Shown here: piece by piece, positions 17,929 to 26,293 of the stretch
Layout: every line of letters begins with the position of its first letter
How positions within the stretch are numbered: position 1 is the stretch's first letter
Assembly: GCF_007846085.1 (NCBI RefSeq)
Contig: NZ_VOEJ01000001.1
Span: 806,001-870,000 of the forward strand
Direction of reading: 5' to 3'
DNA: 64,000 bases
DNA from: Mucilaginibacter pallidiroseus
GTDB taxonomy: Bacteria > Bacteroidota > Bacteroidia > Sphingobacteriales > Sphingobacteriaceae
Notes under the pieces: generated by a model
The model's input: only the letters and a program-made list of their open reading frames with translations
Database searches by the model: none
What the model was told of the DNA's origin: nothing
Translations under genes and position numbers: made by a program

Positions 17929-18951
17929 ATGAACGAGCATCTTGATCCCGAAAGCGAACGCCTCACCCCTGCCGAACGTGATATTGAAAAGGTATTGCGC
18001 CCCCAGGCTTTCGAAGACTTTACCGGTCAGCATAAAATACTCGATAACATCAGGATATTTGTGCAGGCAGCCAAATTGCGCGGCGAAGCCTTGGATCATG
18101 TGCTATTGCATGGCCCTCCAGGCTTAGGAAAAACCACTCTATCGCATATTATTGCTAATGAGATGGGCGCCGGTATTAAAATTACATCCGGCCCGGTACT
18201 CGATAAACCAGGTGACCTTGCCGGCCTGCTTACCAACCTGGAAAGTGGAGATATACTTTTTATAGACGAGATACACCGCTTAAGCCCATTGGTTGAAGAG
18301 TACCTATACTCGGCTATGGAGGACTTTAAAATTGATATTATGCTGGAAAGCGGACCAAATGCACGCTCAGTACAAATATCATTAAACCCGTTTACCCTTG
18401 TTGGCGCAACAACGCGTAGCGGCTTACTTACTGCTCCGCTTCGTGCGCGTTTCGGTATCAACGCAAGGCTTGAGTATTACGACGCCAAATTACTTACCAC
18501 TATAGTGCTACGATCTGCTGCCATATTGCGCACGCCTATCAGTGATGAAGGCGCGTTTGAAATTGCCCGCCGCAGCCGTGGCACGCCACGTATTGCGAAT
18601 GCCCTGTTGCGCCGCACACGCGACTTTGCGCAGATAAAAGGCAATGGCTACATTGATACTGCCATTTCGCAATATGCACTAAACGCCCTAAATGTAGATG
18701 AACACGGGCTCGATGAAATGGACAATAAGATCCTGGCTACGATTATCGATAAGTTTAAGGGCGGGCCAGTTGGTTTGAAAACCATTGCCACAGCCGTTGG
18801 CGAAGAGGAAGGCACACTTGAAGAAGTGTACGAGCCATTCCTGATACAGGAGGGCTTTTTGATGCGTACATCCCGAGGTCGTGAAGTTACCGAGTATGCT
18901 TACAGACACCTCGGTAGGATCAAATTGGGCGGCAACCCCTCATTGTTTTAA
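17929..18951 (+). CDS. ruvB: Holliday junction branch migration ATPase RuvB
   Basis: A 340-residue AAA+ motor that, with RuvA and RuvC, drives branch migration of Holliday junctions. Seen in order: [15 protein letters not shown], Walker [12 protein letters not shown], Walker [11 protein letters not shown], sensor 1 GATTRSGLL, the Arg finger region and the C-terminal winged helix with GRKVT-type motif ([14 protein letters not shown]). Length is normal for the family. The ATG at 17929 is preferred over an in-frame TTG two codons upstream. ruvA and ruvC are not in the window, as is usual in this phylum. Confidence 0.97.
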   Translation: MNEHLDPESERLTPAERDIEKVLRPQAFEDFTGQHKILDNIRIFVQAAKLRGEALDHVLLHGPPGLGKTTLSHIIANEMGAGIKITSGPVLDKPGDLAGLLTNLESGDILFIDEIHRLSPLVEEYLYSAMEDFKIDIMLESGPNARSVQISLNPFTLVGATTRSGLLTAPLRARFGINARLEYYDAKLLTTIVLRSAAILRTPISDEGAFEIARRSRGTPRIANALLRRTRDFAQIKGNGYIDTAISQYALNALNVDEHGLDEMDNKILATIIDKFKGGPVGLKTIATAVGEEEGTLEEVYEPFLIQEGFLMRTSRGREVTEYAYRHLGRIKLGGNPSLF

Positions 18952-19117
18952 AAGCAAATGAGAATACTTTAGTTAATACATATCAGGTATATGTTTAATT
19001 TACAAGCATTTACAAATGTGTAAATATTACACAACGCGAAATTTTTTTAACATTTGGGCATAATTAGGTTGCACCTGCTGATTTTTTTTCGGTAATTGGC
19101 TGCACCAAATTATACCT

Positions 19118-19705
19118 ATGTCTGAACTGGAAGTACTTACTGAAAGGGAACTGCTCGACAAAGTAGCCCTTGGGGATGAACACGCATTTAGCGTGCTTTT
19201 CCGCAACTACAGCCAGCAATTGGGTAACCATATTTACCGTATTACCGAGTCGATGGAGCTTGCGGAAGAGATAGTGTCGGACGTGTTCATGAAGATTTGG
19301 ATGAACCGCGAAACACTCGATACTGTACTCAGCTTTAAAGCCTTTTTATACGTTTCTTCCAAAAATCACGCGCTTAACTGCCTGCGCAAAGTTGCCAAAG
19401 AACGCGCCTTTCAAGTATCTATAGATGAAAGCTCGGTTGTTTTTGAAGTTGCAGATATAAACGAGCCCAACAACTACTACGCGCTAATTGATGAAGCTAT
19501 TAACCATTTGCCGCCACAACAACAGAAAGCTTACCTGCTAAGCAGGCACGACAGGCTTAAGTATGACGAGATCGCACGTAAAATGGGCCTTTCGCGTGAG
19601 ACGGTTAAAAAATATATTCAAGCATCTACCCTGTCAATCACCAATTTTATACAGGCAAATATCGATGTAATCATGATGGTGTTACTGACCTCATTATTTT
19701 TTTAA
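19118..19705 (+). CDS. ECF sigma-70 factor, FecI-like
   Basis: A 195-residue extracytoplasmic-function sigma factor. Region 2 is seen from about residue 20 to 95 (FRNYSQQLGNHIYRI, EEIVSDVFMKIW, FKAFLYVSSKNHALNCLRK). Region 4 is at about 130-180 with LPPQQQKAYLLSRHDRLKYDEIARKMGLSRETVKKYI. The hydrophobic tail is typical of the Bacteroidota sigma factors that pair with FecR. It is followed by FecR and a SusC/SusD pair, so it should switch on that locus when the outer-membrane receptor signals substrate. An unusual hairpin separates it from fecR. Confidence 0.95.
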   Translation: MSELEVLTERELLDKVALGDEHAFSVLFRNYSQQLGNHIYRITESMELAEEIVSDVFMKIWMNRETLDTVLSFKAFLYVSSKNHALNCLRKVAKERAFQVSIDESSVVFEVADINEPNNYYALIDEAINHLPPQQQKAYLLSRHDRLKYDEIARKMGLSRETVKKYIQASTLSITNFIQANIDVIMMVLLTSLFF

Positions 19706-19725
19706 ATTTTTTCAGAACCGCATAC

Positions 19726-19765
19726 CCCCTTTTTAACGGGTTGTTGTGTCTTACAATAAAAGGGG
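19726..19765 (+). promoter_or_regulatory. Hairpin between sigma factor and anti-sigma genes
   Basis: Arms CCCCTTTT (19726-19733) and AAAAGGGG (19758-19765) can pair for eight bases, with an inner TTGT/ACAA pair. No T-run follows directly, so it is a weak terminator at best. It could set the ratio of sigma factor to FecR; this is inference. Confidence 0.35.
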
Positions 19766-19822
19766 CATCCCTAAGCCTCTCATCTACCAATACCAATTAT
19801 CGAAAAAACACTTACTTAACTG

Positions 19823-21022
19823 ATGAATACATCCAGGCAAAGGTTGCTATACCTTTTTGAACGCTATTACAGCAAAACCGCTACGCCGCAAGAGCGCGAC
19901 GAGCTATTTACTGTAATAAATGCAGGAGCTAACGACCATGACCTGGCCGATGCGCTTCGCCGTGCCTGGGATGAGCTGACAGCGAGTGCGCCCATTTTCG
20001 ATGAATCGAAGATGGAAAGCATTCTCAACAACATATTAAATGATGGCCGCAATACAAGGCCGAATAAAAAAAATAGCAGCCTTTATTTATGGGCCAGATT
20101 TGCCATGGCTGCAACGTTGTTACTGTTTGCCGGCGCCGGTTTGTATACCTACCTAAGCAAACAACCCACTGTAAGGCAAAAAAAAATTACAAAGGTGCAG
20201 CCCCGCCCTAAAAATGATGCGCTGCCCGGTGGCACTAAAGCATTGCTTACGTTGGCCAACGGGCAAACCATTGTTTTGGACAATGCGCAGAACGGCACGC
20301 TGGCCAAACAGGGCTCAACTATTATTAAGAAAACGGAAGCCGGCAGGCTGGTTTATAACGCAGCGGCCAAGGCAGATGCCAGTGCAGCAATCTCAATAAA
20401 TACCATAGCCACTCCACGCGGCGGCGAATACCAGGTAATATTGCCCGACGATACCAAAGTTTGGCTGAATGCAGCTTCATCAATAAGCTTCCCTACCCGT
20501 TTTACGGGCAAAACCCGCGATGTTGAAATTACCGGCGAGGCTTATTTTGAAGTGACCAAGAATGCTGCTATGCCCTTTCATGTAAAAACTTATCGTGGCG
20601 TTATTGAGGTATTGGGTACTCATTTTAACGTAATGGCCTACAACGACGAAAAGTTAATGAAAACAACGCTGCTTGAAGGTGCCGTGAATGTAAGGCTGGG
20701 CAATGTGGTTAGTAAACTTAAACCCGGCCAGCAGGCGCAAATAGACGTAAGCGGAAATACTAATGTGATAAACGATGTGGACTTAGAAGATGAAATAGCC
20801 TGGAAGAACGGCATATTTCAATTTAGGGATGCAGGCCTTGCGCAGATATTACGCCAGGCCTCAAGGTGGTATGACGTTGATGTTGTTTATAAAGGTAATA
20901 TCCCGCAACGTGAATTTAACGGAAGATTATCGCGCAAGGTAAAAGCGTCTGAGCTTTTAAAAATGCTTGAGTATACAGGTGTAAACGTTTCCATTCAGGG
21001 CAAAAAGCTTATTGTTAATTAG
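19823..21022 (+). CDS. FecR-family anti-sigma factor
   Basis: A 399-residue membrane-spanning regulator. The cytosolic N-terminal ~90 residues bind the sigma factor, one membrane helix lies at about 90-112 (FAMAATLLLFAGAGLYTYL), and the periplasmic FecR domain follows with TPRGGEYQVILPDDTKVWLNAASS and EITGEAYFEVTKN. The C-terminal ~80 residues (FRDAGLAQILRQASRWYDV, FNGRLSRKVKASELLKMLEY) match DUF4974. It relays the state of the SusC-type receptor to the sigma factor. It lies between the sigma gene and susC, as in most such loci. Confidence 0.95.
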   Translation: MNTSRQRLLYLFERYYSKTATPQERDELFTVINAGANDHDLADALRRAWDELTASAPIFDESKMESILNNILNDGRNTRPNKKNSSLYLWARFAMAATLLLFAGAGLYTYLSKQPTVRQKKITKVQPRPKNDALPGGTKALLTLANGQTIVLDNAQNGTLAKQGSTIIKKTEAGRLVYNAAAKADASAAISINTIATPRGGEYQVILPDDTKVWLNAASSISFPTRFTGKTRDVEITGEAYFEVTKNAAMPFHVKTYRGVIEVLGTHFNVMAYNDEKLMKTTLLEGAVNVRLGNVVSKLKPGQQAQIDVSGNTNVINDVDLEDEIAWKNGIFQFRDAGLAQILRQASRWYDVDVVYKGNIPQREFNGRLSRKVKASELLKMLEYTGVNVSIQGKKLIVN

Positions 21023-21258
21023 CCAAAAAAATCAAATCAATATAAACGATAGAAAACAAATAATTATGACGAAACCAATACGCCCCCCAAGTTAACCCCG
21101 ACTGGCGAACCCACTGTAAAATGCAATTCGACAGGCATGTTGCAGGTCATAAAAAAACCGGAGAGTGTTTCGACCCACCCCCCGGCAACAATTCGGGTTC
21201 CCCAAGTATTACAATCGACGAATTGAAACTTAATGTTTAACCCAAACACAACAAACTT
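21023..21258. other. C-rich leader before the SusC gene
   Basis: A 236-base gap with no credible gene. It is richer in C-runs than its surroundings (CCCCCC near 21080 and 21175). CAATTCG occurs at 21124-21130 and 21189-21195, and its inverse CGAATTG at 21219-21225. It probably carries the susC promoter and a long leader. Confidence 0.35.
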
Positions 21259-24200
21259 ATGAATTTTAATTCTAAGGCCACGCCCTGGGCGTGGTCTAAA
21301 CTTTCCAAAATTATTTTGGTTATGAAATTCACTGCCATTATAATAATTGCAGCCCTTACCAATGTCTATGCAAAAAGCTACAGCCAGATAGTAACCTTAA
21401 AGGAAAAGAAATCGAGCGTGGAAAAAATACTGCGCCAGATTGAAAAACAAACAGGTTATCATTTCATGTATGATAAGCAGGATGTTGCAAAAGCAGGCGC
21501 AATAGACATCGAAGTAAATAACGTTACCATTAGCCAGGCGCTTGATCGTGCATTTGCTAATCAGCCGCTTACCTACAAAATCTTCGAAGAAACTATTGTT
21601 GTTAAAAAGAAAGACGAAGCCAAACCGGCTGTTTTTGCAGCTATTGACGTAACCGGTACCGTGCGTGACGCAGCAGGCCCACTGCCCGGCGTAACCGTTA
21701 AGTTAAAAGGTACTGATTTAGGCACCCAAACCGATGCCAATGGCAAATACAAGTTATCCGTTCCAGATGGCAACGGCACTTTGGTATTTAGCTTTATAGG
21801 TTTTACATCGCAGGAAATTGCCATAAGCAACCGCGCTACAATTGATGTTACGATGGCAGAAGTGCCAAAAGCATTAAGCGAGGTTGTGGTTGTAGGTTAT
21901 GGTACCCAAAAACGTGTCGACTTAACAGGTTCTGTTGGTAGCGTTGGCTCCAAACAATTGCAGGAACGCCCGCAAACCAACCTTGAGCAGGAACTTGCCG
22001 GTAAACTTGCCGGTGTAAACGTTTCAAGCAACTCGGGCGAGCCGGGTGGTAGTACAAAAATTCGTATCCGTGGTTATAGTTCCATCAACACCAATACCGA
22101 CCCGCTTTATGTTGTGGATGGTATAGTGTGGACAGAAGGTGGTAACTCCATAAACCCGAATGACGTTGCCTCTATCGACGTATTAAAAGATGCATCATCA
22201 ACCGCTATTTATGGTACACGTGGCGCAAATGGTGTAATTTTGATCACCACCAAACGTGGTGCAAAAAACCGCCCGAGCACGGTAAGCTACGATGGTTATG
22301 TGAGCGTAAGCAACATGGCAAAAAAACTGGCTGTATTAAACTCGGCCCAATTTTTAGCATTGGAAGACAAAGCTTACGCAAACATCCAGAAATATGACCC
22401 AACTGGTTGGGCAAGCGGTAAATATGTTGATGACGATCCGGTTAAGATCCGTACAGCGCTAATAGGCAAACTATTTGACTCAAACCTTAACCCATTATAT
22501 GACACCGACTGGCAAAAGGAAACTACCCGTTCGGCCATCAGCCAAAACCATAACGTGTCGGTAACCGGTGGTGCCGAAAATATCAACTACGGTTTGTTCC
22601 TAAACTATGCCGACGACCAGGGTATTATCCTTAACAGCTACCTTAAACGCTACAATGCGCGGTTAACGGTAGACAACCAGGTAAAACCATGGTTAAAAAT
22701 TGGTGCTACATTAAACTACAATGCCCAAGATCAGCGTGCAGGTAATTATGGCACTGGTGGTAACAACATCCCTCGTGGTTTGATCGAGATGATCCCTATC
22801 ATACCTATCCAGTATCCTGACGGCACTTACGGCAAACGTACCGACTATCCTAACATGGAGGGCGGCGATAACCCTGTTGCACAAACAAGAGAGATACAGG
22901 AGCTTGCACGCACCCGCGTATTTAATGGTAACGGTTACGCTGCTATCAACATCTTAAAAAATCTGGAGTTCCGCACGGTATTGGGCGTAACTACTGCTGC
23001 TAACTACATACCGCGCTTTGCGAGCGGCCTTGTAGGCGGCCCAACAGCCGATCAATCGTACAGCTCAGCATCTATTGATGAGTATAACCGTACTTTTTAT
23101 CAATGGCAAAATTACTTTACCTACAACACCAAGTTTGGTAAAGACCATACTTTGAATGTTGTTTTAGGTACAGAGCGTCAAAACTTCCAGCAACTAAGAT
23201 TGTACGGATCAACCAGGGGCTTGTCTGACAACTTTTATCAATACTATAACTTAGGTGCAGGCGCAATACCGGGTATACCCACTTCAGATTACACCGCATG
23301 GCAAATGCAATCGTTTTACGGTAGGGTTAACTACAACCTGATGGAGAAATACTTGTTTACCGTAACCGGCCGTGCTGATGGTTCATCGAGATTTGGTCAA
23401 AACTCTAAATACGGTTTCTTCCCGTCGGCGGCTTTTGCATGGCGCGTATCACAAGAAGAATTTTTGAAAGACAATAAAACCATTTCCGACCTTAAATTTA
23501 GGTTGAGCTACGGTTTATCAGGTAACTCGGAAATAGGCCAGTACCGCTCATTAGCAAACATCAATACAAGCAATTACGTGTTTGGTGGTGCACAGGCAAT
23601 AGGTACAACATTAACCAGCATTGGTAACCCTGAATTGCAATGGGAAAAAACAGCGGAGTACAACGTTGGTGTATCATTCGGCTTATTCGACAACCGTGTT
23701 ACCTTGGATGCCGACGCTTATTTGAAAAAAACACAGGCATTATTACTTAACGCTCCCCTACCGCAAACAAGTGGTTTTAGCAGCGTGTTCAGAAACACCG
23801 GTAAATTGCAAAATAAAGGTATTGAGTTAACCTTAAATACCGTAAACGTCAGAAGCAAAGACTTCACTTGGAATACATCATTCAACATTTCCTTCCTGAG
23901 CAACAAGATCCTTGCGCTGGGAGCATCTAATGATGATATCTTCCTCGACCCTACATTCCTATCTCAATTTAATTTAATGCGTGTTGGTTTGCCTGCAGGT
24001 AGCTTTTACGGCTACAAGGTTCTGGGTACCTGGGGTACTGCTGAAGCAACACAAGCAGCTTCATACGGTTTATTGCCGGGCGACCTAAAAATTCAGGATA
24101 CCAATGGCGATGGCCGCGTTACATCGGCAGATAAAGTTGTATTGGGTAAATCAATCCCTGACGGTTATGGAACCTTTACCAACAACTTTACTTACAAATC

Positions 24201-24684
24201 ATTTGATCTTGGTGTGGAGTTACAGTTTAACTACGGTAACCAGATTATGAACCTTACCAAACACTCTGGCGAAGACCGTACCGGCCAGGCAAACAGCTAT
24301 GCAACTGTATTGAATGCATGGACGCCTGATAACCAAAATACCTCAATTGCCGAAACCAGGCCTGCTTATGTTCGCTACCAAACTGAGATCTATTCTACCA
24401 AGGTTGAGAGCGGAAACTTTATTCGTGGCCGTGCGGTAACGTTGGGTTATACCTTTAATAAATCTGTTTTAGATAAAATCAAACTAACCAGACTAAGGGT
24501 TTATGCGCAGGCACAAAACCTTTTTGTGATAACCAAATACACCGGTTACGATCCTGAAGTATCTACCTATAATGGTAACCCTAATTTTAACCAGGGTGCA
24601 TCAAGCAACTTTACGCAAAACATTCAATTTTATGATTATCCGAAACCAAGGGTATTTGTGCTTGGTGTAAATGCAAGTTTCTAA
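21259..24684 (+). CDS. SusC/RagA-type TonB-dependent receptor with STN domain
   Basis: A 1141-residue outer-membrane transporter. After the signal peptide (hydrophobic segment about residues 20-40) come an STN secretin/TonB domain (YHFMYDKQDV to ALDRAF), a carboxypeptidase-regulatory-like domain (TVRDAAGPLPGVTVKLKGT), the plug with TonB-box-proximal EVVVVGYGTQKR and LAGKLAGVNV, IRIRGYSSI and then the 22-strand barrel. The STN domain marks it as a transducing receptor that signals through FecR. It should import an oligosaccharide through the lid formed by the SusD protein encoded next. GH92 downstream suggests alpha-mannosides. Confidence 0.97.
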   Translation: MNFNSKATPWAWSKLSKIILVMKFTAIIIIAALTNVYAKSYSQIVTLKEKKSSVEKILRQIEKQTGYHFMYDKQDVAKAGAIDIEVNNVTISQALDRAFANQPLTYKIFEETIVVKKKDEAKPAVFAAIDVTGTVRDAAGPLPGVTVKLKGTDLGTQTDANGKYKLSVPDGNGTLVFSFIGFTSQEIAISNRATIDVTMAEVPKALSEVVVVGYGTQKRVDLTGSVGSVGSKQLQERPQTNLEQELAGKLAGVNVSSNSGEPGGSTKIRIRGYSSINTNTDPLYVVDGIVWTEGGNSINPNDVASIDVLKDASSTAIYGTRGANGVILITTKRGAKNRPSTVSYDGYVSVSNMAKKLAVLNSAQFLALEDKAYANIQKYDPTGWASGKYVDDDPVKIRTALIGKLFDSNLNPLYDTDWQKETTRSAISQNHNVSVTGGAENINYGLFLNYADDQGIILNSYLKRYNARLTVDNQVKPWLKIGATLNYNAQDQRAGNYGTGGNNIPRGLIEMIPIIPIQYPDGTYGKRTDYPNMEGGDNPVAQTREIQELARTRVFNGNGYAAINILKNLEFRTVLGVTTAANYIPRFASGLVGGPTADQSYSSASIDEYNRTFYQWQNYFTYNTKFGKDHTLNVVLGTERQNFQQLRLYGSTRGLSDNFYQYYNLGAGAIPGIPTSDYTAWQMQSFYGRVNYNLMEKYLFTVTGRADGSSRFGQNSKYGFFPSAAFAWRVSQEEFLKDNKTISDLKFRLSYGLSGNSEIGQYRSLANINTSNYVFGGAQAIGTTLTSIGNPELQWEKTAEYNVGVSFGLFDNRVTLDADAYLKKTQALLLNAPLPQTSGFSSVFRNTGKLQNKGIELTLNTVNVRSKDFTWNTSFNISFLSNKILALGASNDDIFLDPTFLSQFNLMRVGLPAGSFYGYKVLGTWGTAEATQAASYGLLPGDLKIQDTNGDGRVTSADKVVLGKSIPDGYGTFTNNFTYKSFDLGVELQFNYGNQIMNLTKHSGEDRTGQANSYATVLNAWTPDNQNTSIAETRPAYVRYQTEIYSTKVESGNFIRGRAVTLGYTFNKSVLDKIKLTRLRVYAQAQNLFVITKYTGYDPEVSTYNGNPNFNQGASSNFTQNIQFYDYPKPRVFVLGVNASF

Positions 24685-24706
24685 ACCATTAAAAGTTAAA
24701 AACATC

Positions 24707-26200
24707 ATGAAATTAAATAGAAAAATATATAGTATAGCCTTGTTAGGAGCCCTCACAATTGGAACTACAGGCTGCAAAAAATATCTGGACGAAAAAAACA
24801 ACAGCAATTTTGATAAAGGCAACTATTTTCAAAATGCAGGCCAGGCACAAACCTTTGTAAACGGTATTTACACATCGCTTTACATGTTTCAAAACGGTGA
24901 CGCATACGGTGAGAGTCCCTTTATAACGATGGAACTGTTTGCCGGCCACGCTACTTCGTTAGGGCAAAGCGTTAACAACGGAAACGTTATAAACCAGCGT
25001 ACCGATGCTGTTAACCCTGGCTTTGAAACGGTTTGGCGCAGCAGCTACAACGCTATCGCCAATGCCAACCTTGCTATTGCACGTATACCGGGTATTACCA
25101 TGGATGAAACTCTTAAAAAGAACTTGTTAGGACAAGCCTATTTTTTAAGAGCATTCTTCTACTATCACCTGGTAAGGTTATACGGAGATGTGCCATTGGT
25201 TACCGAGCCTGTTGAAGTAACCAGCCCCAACCTGTACCCATCGCGCTCGCCTGTTGCAGATATTTATGCCCTGATAGTAAGTGACCTGGAAGCAGCAAAA
25301 GCATCAGGCCTGCCAACTACCGATCAAACAGGTAAGGTATCATTGGGTGCAGTTAAAACGTTATTGTCAAGTGTATACCTGACCATGGCAGGATATCCTT
25401 TGCAAAAAACAGAAAACTATGCCAAGGCGGCTGCCGAGGTGGTAGATGTATTGCCAAACTACACACTGTTTACCGATTATGCTTTCCTGCACGACAACGC
25501 TAACAAAAACCGTGGCGAGCTTATATTCCAGGCCAACTACCTTGTGGGCATCAGGGATAATGCAATACCACAGCTTACTATTCCTTTTAACCAGCCAATT
25601 GGTGCATACGGCGATAAATTGGGAGCAATGATACCAACAAACGAGTTTTTTAACAGCTACGAAGCCGGTGACAAACGTACCGAGGAACGCCAGTTTTATT
25701 ACTCAAGCTATCCGCAATATGGTAATCCAGCAAACGTCATCAATTTTGGTGTACATGCCTTATACAAATACTTTCATGTTGAGAGCGCGGCAAGCAGCGG
25801 CATAAGCGATGAGAACTGGACGTTTTTGCGCCTGCCCGAAGCACAGCTGATTTATGCTGAGGCAACTAACGAAGTTAGCGGCCCCACTACCGAAGCTTAC
25901 GCAGCAGTAAACGCTATAAGGAAACGTGCAAACCTGGCTCCGCTGAGCGGCCTTACAAAAGATCAGTTCCGCATTGCTATCTGGAAAGAACGCTATCACG
26001 AGTTGGCTTACGAAAATAAAGCTTATTTTGATATACAACGTACTCACCAGGTGTACGATGTAAAGGCTAACACTTTCGGCCCTGCAACATCAACACCGAA
26101 TGAGCAGAATGTAACCTTTAGGGAGCAGTATTACCTGTGGCCAATACCGCAGCGTGAAATTGCAACCAACGCCAACCTCACTCAAAACCCCGGTTGGTAA
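24707..26200 (+). CDS. SusD/RagB-type outer-membrane glycan-binding lipoprotein
   Basis: A 498-residue lipoprotein: signal peptide with lipobox TTGCKKYLDE (Cys about residue 22). The SusD superfamily core is visible as repeated helices (GQAYFLRAFFYYHLVRLYGDVPLV, a hallmark shown here as RAFFYYHLVRLYGDVP) and the C-terminal ERYHELAYENKAYFDIQR with the closing WPIPQREIATN. It sits as a lid on the SusC partner and binds the glycan. ATG 24707 is chosen since the earlier in-frame ATG lies inside susC and gives no signal peptide. It starts 22 bases after susC. Confidence 0.96.
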   Translation: MKLNRKIYSIALLGALTIGTTGCKKYLDEKNNSNFDKGNYFQNAGQAQTFVNGIYTSLYMFQNGDAYGESPFITMELFAGHATSLGQSVNNGNVINQRTDAVNPGFETVWRSSYNAIANANLAIARIPGITMDETLKKNLLGQAYFLRAFFYYHLVRLYGDVPLVTEPVEVTSPNLYPSRSPVADIYALIVSDLEAAKASGLPTTDQTGKVSLGAVKTLLSSVYLTMAGYPLQKTENYAKAAAEVVDVLPNYTLFTDYAFLHDNANKNRGELIFQANYLVGIRDNAIPQLTIPFNQPIGAYGDKLGAMIPTNEFFNSYEAGDKRTEERQFYYSSYPQYGNPANVINFGVHALYKYFHVESAASSGISDENWTFLRLPEAQLIYAEATNEVSGPTTEAYAAVNAIRKRANLAPLSGLTKDQFRIAIWKERYHELAYENKAYFDIQRTHQVYDVKANTFGPATSTPNEQNVTFREQYYLWPIPQREIATNANLTQNPGW

Positions 26201-26212
26201 CAAATACAATAT

Positions 26213-26241
26213 AAAAGACTGGCGATACCCGCCAGTCTTTT
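26213..26241 (+). terminator. Terminator after the SusC/SusD operon
   Basis: A 12-base-pair perfect stem (26213-26224 with 26230-26241, AAAAGACTGGCG/CGCCAGTCTTTT) with a five-base loop. It separates susCD from the GH92 gene, so the enzymes have their own promoter or depend on read-through. Confidence 0.88.
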
Positions 26242-26293
26242 ATATTTACGGCGGTTTACATTTATTCACATCTAAGCAAGCTTTTCTTTAAAC

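Noticed and set aside
21064..21249. Minus-strand reading frame in the SusC leader
   Set aside because: No family features and no upstream signals; the region is better seen as leader DNA.
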